Positions 32,857-44,553 of a stretch of DNA of 64,000 bases are shown in pieces (position 1 is the first letter of the stretch; each line of letters opens with the position of its first letter). Position numbers and translations under genes: made by a program. Location: assembly GCA_945643635.1 (NCBI GenBank), contig CALZFC010000041.1, forward strand, positions 1,486,501 to 1,550,500, given 5' to 3'. Origin of the DNA: Allodiplogaster sudhausi (lineage: Eukaryota; Nematoda; Chromadorea; Rhabditida; Diplogasteridae). The notes below the pieces were generated by a model, which made no database searches, was not told where the DNA came from, and saw only the letters and a program-made list of their open reading frames with translations.

Positions 32857-34587
32857 TCAGCTTTTTCCCGGCATTGTCGTAAGCTTTCTGGCCGAATCTC
32901 TGGAGACGGCGTTGCAGAAGGCGTGCGAGTCTGCGTTGCAGAGATGGGTGCCGGCGGCGGCGGCCTTCAGACAGCCGCAGAAGGAGTCGTCGCAGCGGGC
33001 GCGGCCGCCCTGGCCGTCGTAGCACGCGTCGCGCAAGCTGCCAGGTGGAATTTGCATCTTACACCATGAAACCATGATGAAGTACATAGCCCCAATGAAC
33101 ATATTATGTAGAGACCGCAGAGTGAAAGAATGACATAACACAAAACTGGGTCAACCTACCGTAACAGAATTAGCGGAATTTGTCACGTTCGGACTGATAA
33201 ATTCAAATTTTTGAAGAGAGCTTGTTCTATAACTTTTTATTCTTTTTTTGCAGTTTGTCGGTAAAATTGTCAAGAATCTTTTTGTCAATATTTTAAAGGA
33301 AGGTTTTTCAAAGTGTTGGGCGCTATTCTGCCTTGCATACACGGGCACTACGCTGAAAAAACCTAATTAGAAGCTTTTTTCCGTGAGCTTGGCTTTTTCA
33401 GTTTTTCAACTATAATTTGGATCATCCGCAAGCTCGGGGATTCTTATTTTAATTTAATATTAGATGGCATGTTGTGTGACAGCTAGGCGGTTTCTTGTCG
33501 AATTTCTGCGAGGCGATAAGGAGATATCATTGATAGATAGTTTCTAGCTGAAACAGGTGCAAGCTCATTTTTTCATTCTATTTCGTTTATCGATATTCCC
33601 TGATCGCATCTTGCAGAGAGATTATACTTAAAGCCGATCTGGATTCAGTACACTGATTTTTTTGTTCGTATATTGCGAGCAAACACGAAAAATTTCCCTC
33701 GAACAAAATTATCACTTCATGGTTTCTCCCACTTATAATGATTTAATATGTATCCCAGATGTCCTCGGGATTTTTAAACATCATTTTATGATAGAAGACA
33801 TCCGCCAGTATACCTATGTAGACTATGACCGAGATTCTGCGAGGCGACAGTGAATTGTTGTTGATTATGTGGCTATTTTTTAGTCGAAATAATTAACCAC
33901 TTCTACAGAGGCGATTTGAGGGTGTGAAAGCACTTAGAAGAATGATCATGGAGATTAGCCGGATATAAAATTAGCTTTAAAAAAGCAAAAGAATGGAAAA
34001 TTAATAGGAATTAAATTGATCGAGCACAACTACTATCGTCTTGTTCGAGCATCTGACCAGCCGAACTCCGTTTGGCACATTGAGATACGTGGACGGGCTT
34101 ACTGTAGGAGGCCCATCTTCCCCAGGAATTCGCATTTTTTAAAGGGGTTTTTGTAAGATAATTTAAAACTTTCGTGAGATTCTGATTTTAGAAATCGTTT
34201 TCTGATCACCTAAACTCCCCAAAAACAGTCCTCATTTACATTTTCAAGCGGTTTGGGAAAATCATCTGCGGTCTCTACATATTATATAATTTAATAAAAC
34301 ATCATCATATAATAATTTATAAGACCATAAATAAGGAGGCAACAACGTAAAGAAGTTATATACACATTTTAAATCATTTTTTATCATTTTTTAAAATAAA
34401 TAACTAAATAAATAAACATCTACCGGCAGCAGCCATCGAATAGTGAAAGACGAGATTTGCAGTGGACTGTGATGACGATATTTGTCATAAAGTTCTGGAA
34501 ACAATTCGCGCCGCACGTGAAAGCGGTGGAAGGCATGAAGAGAAGGCTCGCGGCGAAGAGGAGCCAGAGAAATTGAGTGGATCTCAT
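32857..34587 (-). pseudogene. Secreted PLA2-like gene, copy B1 (disrupted)
   Basis: Exon 1 (34,587-34,424) encodes a signal peptide (FAASLLFMPSTA) and FTCGAN, ending GCCR. Exon 2 (33,037-32,857) has the PLA2 calcium/active-site region but reads RDACYD, where intact copies have HDACYD, so the catalytic histidine is lost. Near 32,900 a 2-bp insertion relative to other copies shifts the frame (AVSRDSARK instead of AVRRFGQK). The intron is about 1.4 kb, because a 1,171-bp transposon sits in it. The gene is therefore inactive as a phospholipase. Confidence 0.8.
33108..34278. mobile_element. Non-autonomous DNA transposon, 1,171 bp, in B1 intron
   Basis: Inverted ends GTAGAGACCGCAGA (14 bp, perfect) are flanked by a 7-bp duplication ATATTAT (33,101-33,107 and 34,279-34,285). 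The interior is AT-rich with no transposase. The superfamily is not clear from the ends. Confidence 0.85.
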
Positions 34588-35271
34588 TTCTCTTTCTCTG
34601 CTTTCTTTTATCTCTCTGTACTCTTCGGCTTTCTTGCCACTTTTATATAAACCTCTCCTCTGTTATTGTTGCCATGCACAGAGACGTTTTGTTGTATTTT
34701 TGTTTGTTGCCTATTCAGCCGCCGTCCTTCTCTCGGCTCCCGGCTTCCCCGTTCAATCATTTACATTTCCCTTCTCCGTCTATATACTTTTGACACCTTG
34801 CTTCGGCCTTTTTCCTTCTTTCTTTCCATGATAACTCTATGATCGCATAAACTTTCTGCTCACATAAGCTCTCTGATCAATTAGAGGCAGGTCGGTTCCA
34901 TATTATTTGCCTACTTCTGCTCCCATTTGTTTCCCCCTATCCCCTGATTGTGGGAAGCCCCTCCGATCCTATCCTTTGCTATACCACATTCATGTATTTA
35001 TTAATTCCAGAAACTAACCACATGTTGACTTATTCGTGTCATAAATTAAGTTGAAGCTGATCACATTCGTGTTCACTTGTCGCGTCAATCACTGGAACAG
35101 GCTTGAATGCGTTCCTTGCCATAACTTGTCTAGTTTGGATTACGATGCCGGATTCCGACATTGTATGCATACTTAGTACAAGGATAAATTTATTGGAAAA
35201 AAACGGAAGAATATTCTACGAATTGATTGCTAATATTTCAAGCATGTTTAATACACATGAAATAAAAGAAG
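34588..35271. other. Spacer between B1 and B2
   Basis: Contains the B1 TATA box (TATAAAAG reversed at about 34,640-34,647) and, from about 34,980 to 35,110, the conserved 3' flank seen downstream of B6 (50,600-50,720). Confidence 0.5.
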
Positions 35272-35595
35272 TTATTTCATCACGGCATTGTCGTAAGCTT
35301 TCAGGCCGAATCGGGCGGAGCAGAAGGAGTGCGAGTCGGCGTTGCAGAGATGGGTGCCGGCGGCGGCGGCCTTAAGACAGGCGCAGAAGGAGTCGTCGCA
35401 GCTGGCGCGGCCGCCCTGGCCGTCGTAGCACGCGTCGTGGGCGCTGCCAGAGAGAGCATTTATGTATATCGTCAACTACATCTTTAAAAAAAACTTGTTT
35501 AATTGAATAAATAAAAGTCTACCGGCTGTAGCCGTCGAATTGCGAAAGACCCCATTTGCAGTGGACTTTGATGACGATATTTGTCATAAAGTTAT
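35272..35595 (-). pseudogene. Secreted PLA2-like gene, copy B2 (5'-truncated)
   Basis: Exon 2 (35,443-35,272) keeps HDACYDGQGGRASCDDSFC, so the Ca2+/active-site motif is intact, but the C-terminus is shortened (SFCSARFGLKAYD). Exon 1 survives only from about 35,595 to 35,523. Its signal peptide and promoter were removed by a deletion that fuses mid-exon 1 to 5' flank like 34,660. The conserved Cys-Cys at the end of exon 1 has become Tyr-Ser. No start codon or secretion signal remains. Confidence 0.8.
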
Positions 35596-36056
35596 GTTAT
35601 TGTTGCCATGCACAGAGGCCTTTTTTGTTAGTTGCATATTCAGCCGCCATCCTTCACTCGGCTCTCGGCTTTTCCCGTTCAATCATTTTCTCTTCCCTTC
35701 TCCGTCTATATACGTTTGGCACCTCGCTTCTGCCTTTTGCCTTCTTTCTTTCCATTATAGCTCTATGATCGCATAAACTTTCTCATCACCTAAGCTGTGG
35801 CCAGGGTTGCCACTGGGCTGGCCGGATCGACGGTACTCAACGACTTGACTTGACCCTTTTAGATCCCTTTTAACCCACTTTAGAACGTGGAGAAGGCGGA
35901 GCGAGAGTAAGCAACCAAGATTTATTAAACTAGAACAAAACTTAGAACGCATGAATTTTATAGCCACACAACACACAACTCACATCAACGAGAAGATCTT
36001 TGTCCTTGCTGCGGAAACTGTCGTCGCCCCAGACGCTCGACTCCTCTCCTCAGACG

Positions 36057-36150
36057 GGCCCAGAGCCGGTAACGGCCCGGCCCGGCCCAATTTCCCAGGG
36101 CCCCGGGCCGGGCCGGGCCCAAAAAAGGTGGGCCGGCCCGCAGGACCGTT
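36057..36150. repeat. GC-rich GGCCCGGCCC tract
   Basis: A degenerate tract resembling those at 18.2, 22.9 and 62.1 kb, embedded in AT-rich DNA. Confidence 0.6.
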
Positions 36151-36539
36151 TGGGCCCGATAAGCACACGACGTCGTCCAGTCAGGACAACTGGTGGCATA
36201 TGAAATGCAAAACTTAGCTCACATATTAATTTTTCTTTTCTAAAATATTTACTACTGTACTTTAAAATGAATCTTCGCTGCATGAAATTCTTCCTGTGAA
36301 GAATATTCATACCGCGCCGAGCAGGACACTCCTCTTGCAGCACTACAAGGGCTGAACGTCTATACATACATATATTCTCCATGATACCCCTTGGTTAAAA
36401 CAAGACGCTATTATATTCGCCTTAGATCTCCTTTAAACAAAATTTAGCCACGACATTTTTGCGCGTGTGTAACTTACTAGCATGTAGAAAACATGTAAAC
36501 ATGTTGAACAATATAAATTCTGAGTTTTAAGGTACTTAG

Positions 36540-36690
36540 TAGTCATCGGAAATCGGACGCTAGATAAATTACATGAATGGGCAGTCTCCAGAGAACTTGG
36601 GGGCTTGATGTATCAGTTAGTAAACTCAGTTTATGCCAATTGGTCTTAATAGCCCTTATTTTTGTACAATTTTAAACGGCCTCCCACTCT
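36540..36690 (+). mobile_element. Non-LTR (LINE) reverse-transcriptase relic, shortest copy
   Basis: Nucleotides match the better relic at 51,900-52,240 over its LDKLHEW and VSKLS parts. No intact frame. Antisense to and downstream of membrane-protein copy 2. Confidence 0.55.
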
Positions 36691-36927
36691 CATTCGCTAC
36701 CATTTGCGCGATCTCGGTATAACTGTATCCCAATAAATGCCATCCTTGATTTCCCTCAAAACGGTTCCAAACAGTATTATATGCACGTTATGCGCCATGT
36801 TTCAAATATAAAAAAAAACAATGCAGCAAAACATTTATTTCAAGGGCAAAGATCGAAGCAGAGGGCCAAGATACAGCCACCGTAGATCGGAGCAGAGTGG
36901 GACAGATCGGAGCAGAGTAGGGACACT

Positions 36928-37536
36928 CTACTGCATGAGCGAGACCTCGGTGCCCTCCTTCATCAGCTCGAGGAGAGCGATTCGGTTGATCTCGCGAGAG
37001 AGCTCAACCGGGAGGAGGCGGCGGAGCACGGCATCCATGACTTCGAAGGTGCTCGTGGTGGAGGAGCGGAGACGGGCGTCCAGCTGAGAGAGAGGGAGGG
37101 AGAGAGAGGGTGGTCAGGGAAGAAAGGTCAGCGGATATAGAAAGCACAGGGGAAAGAGGTGAGACAGAGGTGAGGGGAAAGAAGGAAGACAAGAGAGTAG
37201 AAGAAAGAGAGACAACGAGAGAAGAAAGGCTCTGAAAAGGGGGGGGGGTTAAGTCGCACCTTGCGGAAGGCGTAAAGCCGAACGAGGAGCAGAAGCACCA
37301 CGACGGCGACGTTTAGCGTGATGACGACAAAGCCGAAGCCGAAGACGAACGCGCCGAGTTCCTGAAGATATACTTGTTTTATATTATATTTTAAAATTTA
37401 TTTTCAATTTGTTTTAATTTGTTTCCATTCCCTTGTGAGTTTATAAGCAAATTAATGAATAAAATGAGCAGACTTCGCACGAAGCGGGCAGAGTCGTGGT
37501 TGATTGAGGCACAACCAACGACGAGGAGGTGGACAT
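36928..37536 (-). CDS. Single-pass membrane protein, family copy 2 (intact, 106 residues)
   Basis: Exons 37,536-37,474 (MSTSSSLVVPQSTTTLPASC), 37,361-37,260 (ELGAFVFGFGFVVI, transmembrane, ending AFRK) and 37,083-36,928 (LDARLRSSTTSTFEV to EVSLMQ and stop). Lengths are 63, 102 and 156 bp, so all joins are in phase. It differs from copy 1 mainly in the Ser/Thr-rich ectodomain; the tail is nearly identical. A TATA box lies at 37,709-37,716. The PLA2 gene expected upstream on the same strand is missing: only its 3' flank remains (37,900-38,100) before gene C. Confidence 0.7.
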
Positions 37537-37708
37537 CTTTTATGGGGGCGGAAGTGAGAGAGCGATGAGAGACGCCGCCGCTCGCGAAGGTGACAGTGAG
37601 AGGAACTGATGCGTTAAATGGGCGGAGGAGTAAGGGAAAGTTGAAATGAAACATTCCGAATTTAGAACACTTAAAATCAGTTTTGAGAGGGGCACTTACA
37701 AAATTGAA

Positions 37709-37716
37709 CTTTTATA
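37709..37716 (-). promoter_or_regulatory. TATA box of membrane-protein copy 2
   Basis: TATAAAAG on the minus strand about 173 bp upstream of the ATG, in the same context as the other copies. Confidence 0.55.
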
Positions 37717-38631
37717 AAGTTACTTTTATATTTCCTTTTTATATTAAAAGTGTAGTTTTATTTTGCTGAACTTTTTTCGATAAACAATAATAGAAAGTTG
37801 AAAATCTCATTTACATCTCAGCTCCGCGTCGTGAGTGGCTGTCTCGTTGTCTCTCCGTCTTACTTTTTCTCCCTCTCTTATGCCAGCCGTTTCAACGTAA
37901 GACTGATGAGCTCTCCTATCCTTTGCTGTGTCACACTCATGTATTTTTTCCAGAATCTCACCACATGTTGACTTATTCGTGCCATAGATTAAGTTAAAGC
38001 TGATCACCTTCGTGTTAACTTCTCGCGCCAATCACTGGAGCAAGCTTGAATAGCGTTCCTTGTCATAACAGTGTCTCTTATCTGGTTTGGAAAAAGAACG
38101 GAGATGGAAATAGAATGATAACTCTTTGAACCCGTTCGCTTTTAGTCTAACCATAAGTGTAACATCTACTTAGTTCAACTGGCTTAGCGATCTCTCAGCA
38201 TTTTAATGTCACGAGATGAAGGTTATTTTTTTATTTTAATGTTCTCTCATAATTTACTGTGATATGCTCTTTATTTTTGTCATTTGACGTCACCATTAAA
38301 TCACAGAATTGTCCTTCCGCAAAACTTTGAGGAATTACGTGCATAGATTCCCATAAGGTATAGAATGCCCTTTGGGTACCGTGCAACTCTTCTGTATGGT
38401 CTATATGTTTGTCAATTTCCTCTAGAAATGTAGTATCTCTTGCTTTCTCAATTCCTTCGTTGCAGCTTCCCTTATTCGATCTAACCACATTTTCATGTCA
38501 AACCCACTCGTAATTTGCCTCCTAAGCTGTTCAGTTAATGTGCCTTTCTCTCTCCGTTCGTAAAACATGCTCATATTTGTTGTAGTACATAAGTCATTGT
38601 GAATGTTTCTGAATTTATTCTCACATTATCC
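37717..38631. other. Spacer with relic 3' flank of a lost PLA2 copy
   Basis: 37,800-38,100 matches flanks at 34,980-35,110 and 50,480-50,740. The PLA2 exons themselves are absent. 38,150-38,630 has no recognised feature. Confidence 0.5.
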
Positions 38632-41513
38632 TCAGATGGCCTTGATGATTTCGTAGACCAGAACAGCGATCACAGCCAGCGAAAAGAGCACTGTGAACAC
38701 GAAGAGGGGCAGAGCGATCCGGATTCCCTGAAAAAGTGTTAAAATCATAAAATTTAAAAAAAAACTCTTTTTTCCTTTCTTTTTCTAGTTTATAGCTAAT
38801 TAAATGAATAGTAAATTTTTTGTTAGCAGTAGACTATGAAGCTCAGTTTTCATTTAATTAGCTATAAACTATTTAATGGAGCGCCTTAGAAAGCTTCCTA
38901 AGCGATAATATAAAGGTAAACAAGCTCAAGCTGTCTGTGATTTACTTCGAAAAAATATTATAAATATCTAACCAGATTAATCCAATCGGTCAAATCGCTC
39001 GTCATTCTCGACGATTCAGTTGAGCTGGATTCAGTTGGGTCGGATTCGGTAACTGCTGGAGCCGACGTAAATTTTAAATATTGACAGGGAATTGAAATTT
39101 AAAAAAAAACTACTTTAATCCCTTCTAAACCATTTCTACTTTACCGGTTTTCCAATAGTAATAATTACTCTTAAGGATGTTAATTAGATAGCGGCTCTCT
39201 TCTGGTTCTTTGCTGCAAACCCTCTCAAGCCATTGTCGTGCCCAGAAGATCCCTCATGGTCAATGTAACCAGAAGGCAAATGTTATGGCCGACCTGAGAA
39301 GCTGGGTGCGGCAGTTGGAGCTGTGGTCGTAGCAGTGAGCGGGGGCAGATCCATGCAGCAAGGATATAGAGCCCTGCTACGGTCGAGGCTATACAGGCCG
39401 TTCTTTTCATATCCCACGAAGCCATTTGGAAGATTCTCCCAAGCTTCCGTCGGCTCGTCCTCCTTCGACCAAAGCTCGTCCGGAATCGTGCCAACTGCTT
39501 CTCCATCGAGCATCCACTGGAGGCGGCTTCGCTTGACTGTCACGTTGTTACGGTCCTCGCCAGGCGCAGGAGTCGGACTGCCAACGAAGCCAATCGATAC
39601 CCAGCATCCCCCACTGTCGAACTCCTGAAGAAATTAGCTCTTTAATTCATTAATTGAGGCCATTCAAGCAATATGAGATATTTGCATTCACAATTTTTCC
39701 TCATTCTACTTCAAACAAACAAAAATCACCTTTGAGGGGACTATGGCATGCTTGAGTCCTTCAGGGCAGATTGGGGTTTCATTCCACTTATTGATCACTT
39801 TCTGGTTTAAAAAGTAGGGAACGTTCTTGTATACGTGTCCCTGGATGGTGACGTCATGGCGACCGGTGTTGACGAGGGGAAACTGTGGATAGGAAGTAGT
39901 TGGAGGGGAGGGAGCGGCTGAGGAATTTGAGGGCAGACGCATGCAGCAGGCAGATCCTACACTCTCCTCAGCAGTCGGCAAATATGCCACGAGCCTTCCG
40001 CTGCGGAGCCAAATATTGTATGCCAGCTGACGGGCTTTACCCCATTCCACTCCATCCAGGCTCGCGTTAGAAACGTTTACTTTATCGAAACGTTGTCCAT
40101 TCAAATACCTAAAAAGACTTGATTACTTTTTTTAGTTCACAGTGTCGCAAACATTTCTTTCTCATTTACATTTTACAATTAAACTCATTTCTCATGTTAC
40201 GAACCAATAAAAGTCAAGCGCCACGATCTCCTTCACGACGAAGTCGTAGTCGGCAGATTTGCCGATCAGCGCCGCACTTGGATTCGCTTCGTCTCGCACT
40301 GCGATATAGCATCCATCTGGAATGAACTGAATTGGCTTAGGAGTACACACAGCTCAGAAAGTATAATACTTTTCCCGGCTGGCGGTAAAGTTCGTTTTGA
40401 AGTACGCAGAAAACGTACTTTCAAAACGAGTGTTGTAACGGGAAAACGAACTTTGAAGTTCCGGTAGGAATTGATCACTTCAAAGTTCGTTTTGCAAGTG
40501 CGGGCTAAACGAACTTCCAGCGCTGTGTGTATGTAAACAACTCTCCTGACAATTGCACAGTCATTCCTAACCTTTTTGAGTTCTATCGCTTTTCAGGAAA
40601 CGACGAGAATTTTGACGTGTGCCCATTATCAACCCTTCATATTTCATATACATAGAAGATTTTATATCGTTGAGATAAAGACACCCACGGGTTACACGTA
40701 GTTGCCAAAAACATTACCAAAATATTTCAGACTGGGCAACACTGCAGGAACAAGCCCGTGCTGGCATCCTTCGTTGGGATTTCCGTACGTTTTGTTGTAG
40801 ACGAATTCCACATTCTGGGAACAAATTGTTTACATTTTGGCGTGTTATACTGATCGCTTTCTAGACGGTAGCTTTCTGTTGTTCATTAAGATGCGATCCT
40901 AATTTAAAGGAACTGTCCGGGGAATATTTCTACAATAATAAAAAATGTGCAATTTGAACGCGCGCACATGCAGTTCGGTCATAGTTGGGTCGAGGGAGAA
41001 AGTGTAAGGGGAATGCGGCTCATGTTTACCGTAGCAAAATAGCGCTTTATCAAAGTTCGCTTGCCTAAGCATTTGTAATGAGTGAATAAAAATTGTATTC
41101 AAACTTGCGAGACAATGTTTTCGACCACAGCGAATTGACACATGAAATGAAAACCAAATGTGCGTTATTGCTCGGATAGCTCCTTTAAAAGGTCGGTCTA
41201 TTTGAATTTTCCTGATAATTTTAGTCGTATATCCATCCCTATATGACATGCCCAGTACCCCGTAGGAAGTATTAAAGATTGTCGCATTCGAAAAGCCAAT
41301 CGTGGACATGCCGTATTCATAGTAGTCGAGAGGAATTGTCAAGGTCTGGCCTGCTGAAAGGAAGCAAATGTTTTTTCCCTACTATTGCACATTTTTTGCC
41401 AAATATTTTTTACACATTATTTAATTCAACAAATATTAATCCATATTTTAAAAGAAACCCAAAATAGCCACGATGAAAGGTAAGAGGGCTACGAATGCCG
41501 CTGTCTCTCGCAT
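38632..41513 (-). CDS. Type I membrane protein with duplicated extracellular domain, about 415 residues
   Basis: Eight exons join in phase: 41,513-41,459 (signal peptide MRETAAFVALLPFIVAI), 41,353-41,259, 40,814-40,718, 40,316-40,205, 40,108-39,730, 39,624-39,294, 39,055-38,973 and 38,727-38,632 (transmembrane segment LPLFVFTVLFSLAVIAVLV, then YEIIKAI and stop). The ectodomain looks like two copies of one unit. Unit 1 has YFDGCYIAV, then ALDFYWYLNGQRF and SACCMRLP. Unit 2 has FDSGGCWVSIGF, then RLQWMLDGEAVG and YPCCMDLP. A Thr/Pro/Ala stretch follows each Cys-Cys. NxS/T sites are frequent (NATIFNTS, NVSNASL). A Ser/Thr stalk precedes the membrane. I do not recognise the domain. TATATAAA lies at 41,757-41,764 on the same strand. 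It sits between PLA2-cassette copies and is unrelated to them. Confidence 0.75.
40388..40520. repeat. Nested hairpins in an intron of gene C
   Basis: A 15-bp stem with one mismatch (393-406 region against 414-428) is followed by a perfect 17-bp stem, 40,443-40,459 paired with 40,477-40,493, loop 17 nt. Further AAAGTTCGTTT/AAACGAACTT pairs lie outside. Probably a small foldback element. Confidence 0.8.
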
Positions 41514-43445
41514 GTTTCCTGAAAGAAAGTAGATAGTTTCTCGAACATTAAATGAACTTGATGAGTTACAGTTTGCTGTAACATTATAAAATATTAACTT
41601 TTCTGTCTCTCTCTCTCTCTCTCTTATAATTGTCTCTCCACACTCTCATTCTGACAGAGGGACCGACGACCAGCGTTGAAGATCCGAGAAGCGAAGTAGA
41701 TGCAAAGAACCCGAAGAACCAGAGAAGCCCTGTGATTGTTGACACAATGGGGACCGTTTATATAGCACCGCAGGATGGAGTACTTTGCATGCTTCGGATG
41801 CACTCAGAGGGAGTAACAAATATATTATAATTCTAACATCAGGATGTATCCCAAGTCACTGCTGTACTCATAACTATACAGCAAATTAGTTGTTTTGCAA
41901 AAACATTCTTTCTCGATGAAAAAGTAAAGGAAAATTTGCTCTTTTAATCCTTACTAGAAATAAGATTAATCGATACCAACGTGACTATTCACGTAGAGAA
42001 GAAAATTTTCTTCACATTCCAGTCATTCTTGTCCCATTCCCTCGTGCCAACCAGTCGATACCGAGTTAAGTCTTCGCAAGTAAAGAATTTTAAATGCGCA
42101 TATACTACTTGTTTGTCTTAATTTCTCTTTTATCTGATTCCAACTTTATCGTCTTATTTACCGAAGGCAATTATTAAGACATCGCTTCTCCTTTCCATTG
42201 ACTTTCTGCTCATAAAAATCCTCACAGTAAAAATAGTTTTAAATTCTATTGATTCGTGGTGGTAATGTTGATTAGTTTTATAGATTTTCATGAAAGGCTG
42301 TTTCCTTTGGAACGGAGGAACGCTGACAATACATGAGAAATTATGATATGATGAGACGAAGAGTACTTTTCAAGGGTTGATGAACACAACCAATGACAGA
42401 CAATTTATGACATAGGAAATAACGTGAAAAATCTCTTGAATAATTCAATGTCTCGGTCTGGATCATCGCAAAGTGCATCCTTTGCCTTCTCTTGTACCGG
42501 AGGCATTTCTGAAGACATCCTATTCTCTTTTTTTGCATTTGCTTATCATAAATACTGATGATGTTTGCTCACTGTAAATATCGCCAAAATCCTCCTGGAT
42601 TCAATATATTTATATATATTTTTGAGATTTGCTGTTTTCCACTTTAACGACACAATTTTGCCGTGGATTCATGTAATATTTATTGATTTATTGAATTATA
42701 CAGAACGAACGAAAGCATACAAGGCCACATTGTAGATGAGCAATGCCGGTATAAAGAGATGAAAAGTGTCTTTCAAGGGTAAATGGGCACAAATAATGAC
42801 AGCCATGTGCGTGGAAAACGATCAAAGCGTTAAAAGGAAGAGAAGATAAGAACAACCACAGATTACGAAATAATTATTTATAAATCACGCCTTCTATGCT
42901 CGTCATTTGTACTCATACTTTATACTTTACTTACGGGACCGGAGTGCAATTAGCAGAAAGATAGAAGAATTAGAATAGATAAATATAATGGTATATAGGC
43001 TAATACTGAATACAAAATGCGGAGGATACAAACGCACATCAACGCGTAACAGTATGATAAGAAACGATAAGAGATGGGGTAAGGCCATCGATTTGGAGAT
43101 AGAATTAAATAACTTCGCGGAACGAATAAAGAAGGAGTTGGATCGGGCTTTGATGCGGGTGGTAGGAATAGTAAAGTTGGAAGGAGAGCCCACGCGTCCG
43201 AGAGTTACGAACGTGGAAGTGATGCGGATATCGATTGCATAGCTTCCTATGACCAAAGATGAATCGACGTGCTAAAGGGAAGTCGTTATCGTCTCGTCGC
43301 GACTTAGGAGCTAAGACTTAAGACTTAACAGATGTGTCATTCATTGGGAGAGCAGAGAAATTGATTGACGCAATTTAGGATTCCGCCTGGGCATTTTGCT
43401 TCCCTGCTTTACTATAAAGTAATTCTTCAGGGTTCACAAAAAAAA
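41514..43445. other. Sparse region upstream of gene C
   Basis: Contains the TATA box of gene C at 41,757-41,764. An 84-codon plus-strand ORF at 42,988-43,242 (GKAIDLEIELNNFAERIKKE within) has ordinary composition but no support. The rest is AT-rich with nothing recognised. Confidence 0.4.
41757..41764 (-). promoter_or_regulatory. TATA box of gene C
   Basis: TATATAAA on the minus strand about 245 bp upstream of the ATG at 41,513. Confidence 0.45.
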
Positions 43446-43569
43446 TGTTTGAAACGGGGCGTAAAACTGAAACAATATTATTTGATATATCAAACAATGG
43501 AAAAAATTTGTTTTATATGTCAATCAATATTGTTTCAGTTTTACTCCGAAACAATGATTGTTTCAAACA
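43446..43569. mobile_element. Small inverted-repeat element (MITE-like), about 124 bp
   Basis: Outer pair TGTTTGAAAC/GTTTCAAACA at 43,446-43,455 and 43,560-43,569. Inner perfect 19-bp pair GTAAAACTGAAACAATATT at 43,461-43,479 and its complement at 43,526-43,544. No target duplication recognised. Confidence 0.75.
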
Positions 43570-43979
43570 GTTTTTTTTTCTCTGTATGTCACGAAAGATG
43601 CGTTCTATAGCTCTAATTGTATGTTCATGGGGCGGCGAGATGTGAGTCGAACAAAAAAAGCGGTATCTACGACCCCTGGTAGCCGACAACCTCGAAAAGT
43701 CATGTTTGTTTTTGTCTTCCAACTATACGTCGTAATATCACAAGTGCAGAGATCAGAGCTTTCTGCAGGAGAGTTCGTAGGAACTAGATAATTTATATAA
43801 CCTCTCCACAGCCTTCTATCTTCTTTCTTTCCTTGACAGCTCTGTAATCACACAAACTCAATGATCACATAAGCTCTCTGATCAGTCAGAGGGCTTCTTC
43901 AAATGTTTCCGATCTGTCCGCGGCCTTCGGTTCCGTTCCCAAAAGCGTTTTCTTATGTAAGCTAGAGCTTATGGCATAT

Positions 43980-44295
43980 CGGTGTGTCTCCTCCGCTTAA
44001 TAGACTTTTTTTTGTCAGCCCGAACTCTACGTGTTAATTGTGAAAATTCTAAGTACAAATTTCATCGAATACTCTTTGGGTACCTCAAGGTTCTTTCATT
44101 GCTGCGCTCTTTTGCTGATGCTCTGCTTTACACAATACAATATGCAATAAGCAATACTGCCCGCCATCAACGGACGCTAGATAAATTACATGAATGGGCA
44201 GTCTCCAGAGAACTTGGGGGGCTTGATGTATCAGTTAGTAAACTCAGTTTATGCCAATTCGTCTTAATAGCCCTTATTTTTGTACAATTTTAAAC
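43980..44295 (+). mobile_element. LINE reverse-transcriptase relic, antisense to copy 3
   Basis: Reads RTLRVNCENSKYKF, then a decayed catalytic region and LDKLHEWAVSRELGG. It lacks the FADD motif kept at 52,082. Downstream of and antisense to membrane-protein copy 3. Confidence 0.6.
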
Positions 44296-44553
44296 TCTCA
44301 TTCGCTACCATTTGCGCGATCTCGGTATAACTGTATCCCAATAAATGCCGTCCTTGATTTCCCTCAAAACGGTTCCAAACAGTATTATATGCACGTTATG
44401 CGCCATGTTTCAAATATAAAAAAACAATGCAGCAAAACATTTATTCCTAAGGCAAAGATCGAAGCAAAGGGCCAAGATACAGCCACCGTAGATCGGAGCA
44501 GAGTGGGACAGATCGGAGCAGAGTAGGACGGATCGGTGCAGAGTAGGGACACT

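Larger units (their letters stand above)
35596..36927. other. Spacer with GC-rich tract, LINE relic and minisatellite
   Basis: 35,610-35,790 is 5' flank of the PLA2 family. 36,057-36,150 is a GGGCCCGGCC-type tract. 36,540-36,690 is a LINE relic. 36,885-36,926 is the 20-bp minisatellite. No intact gene. Confidence 0.5.

Noticed and set aside
42927..43256. Overlapping 84- and 109-codon ORFs on opposite strands
   Set aside because: No splice signals, domain, paralog or codon evidence in the window.
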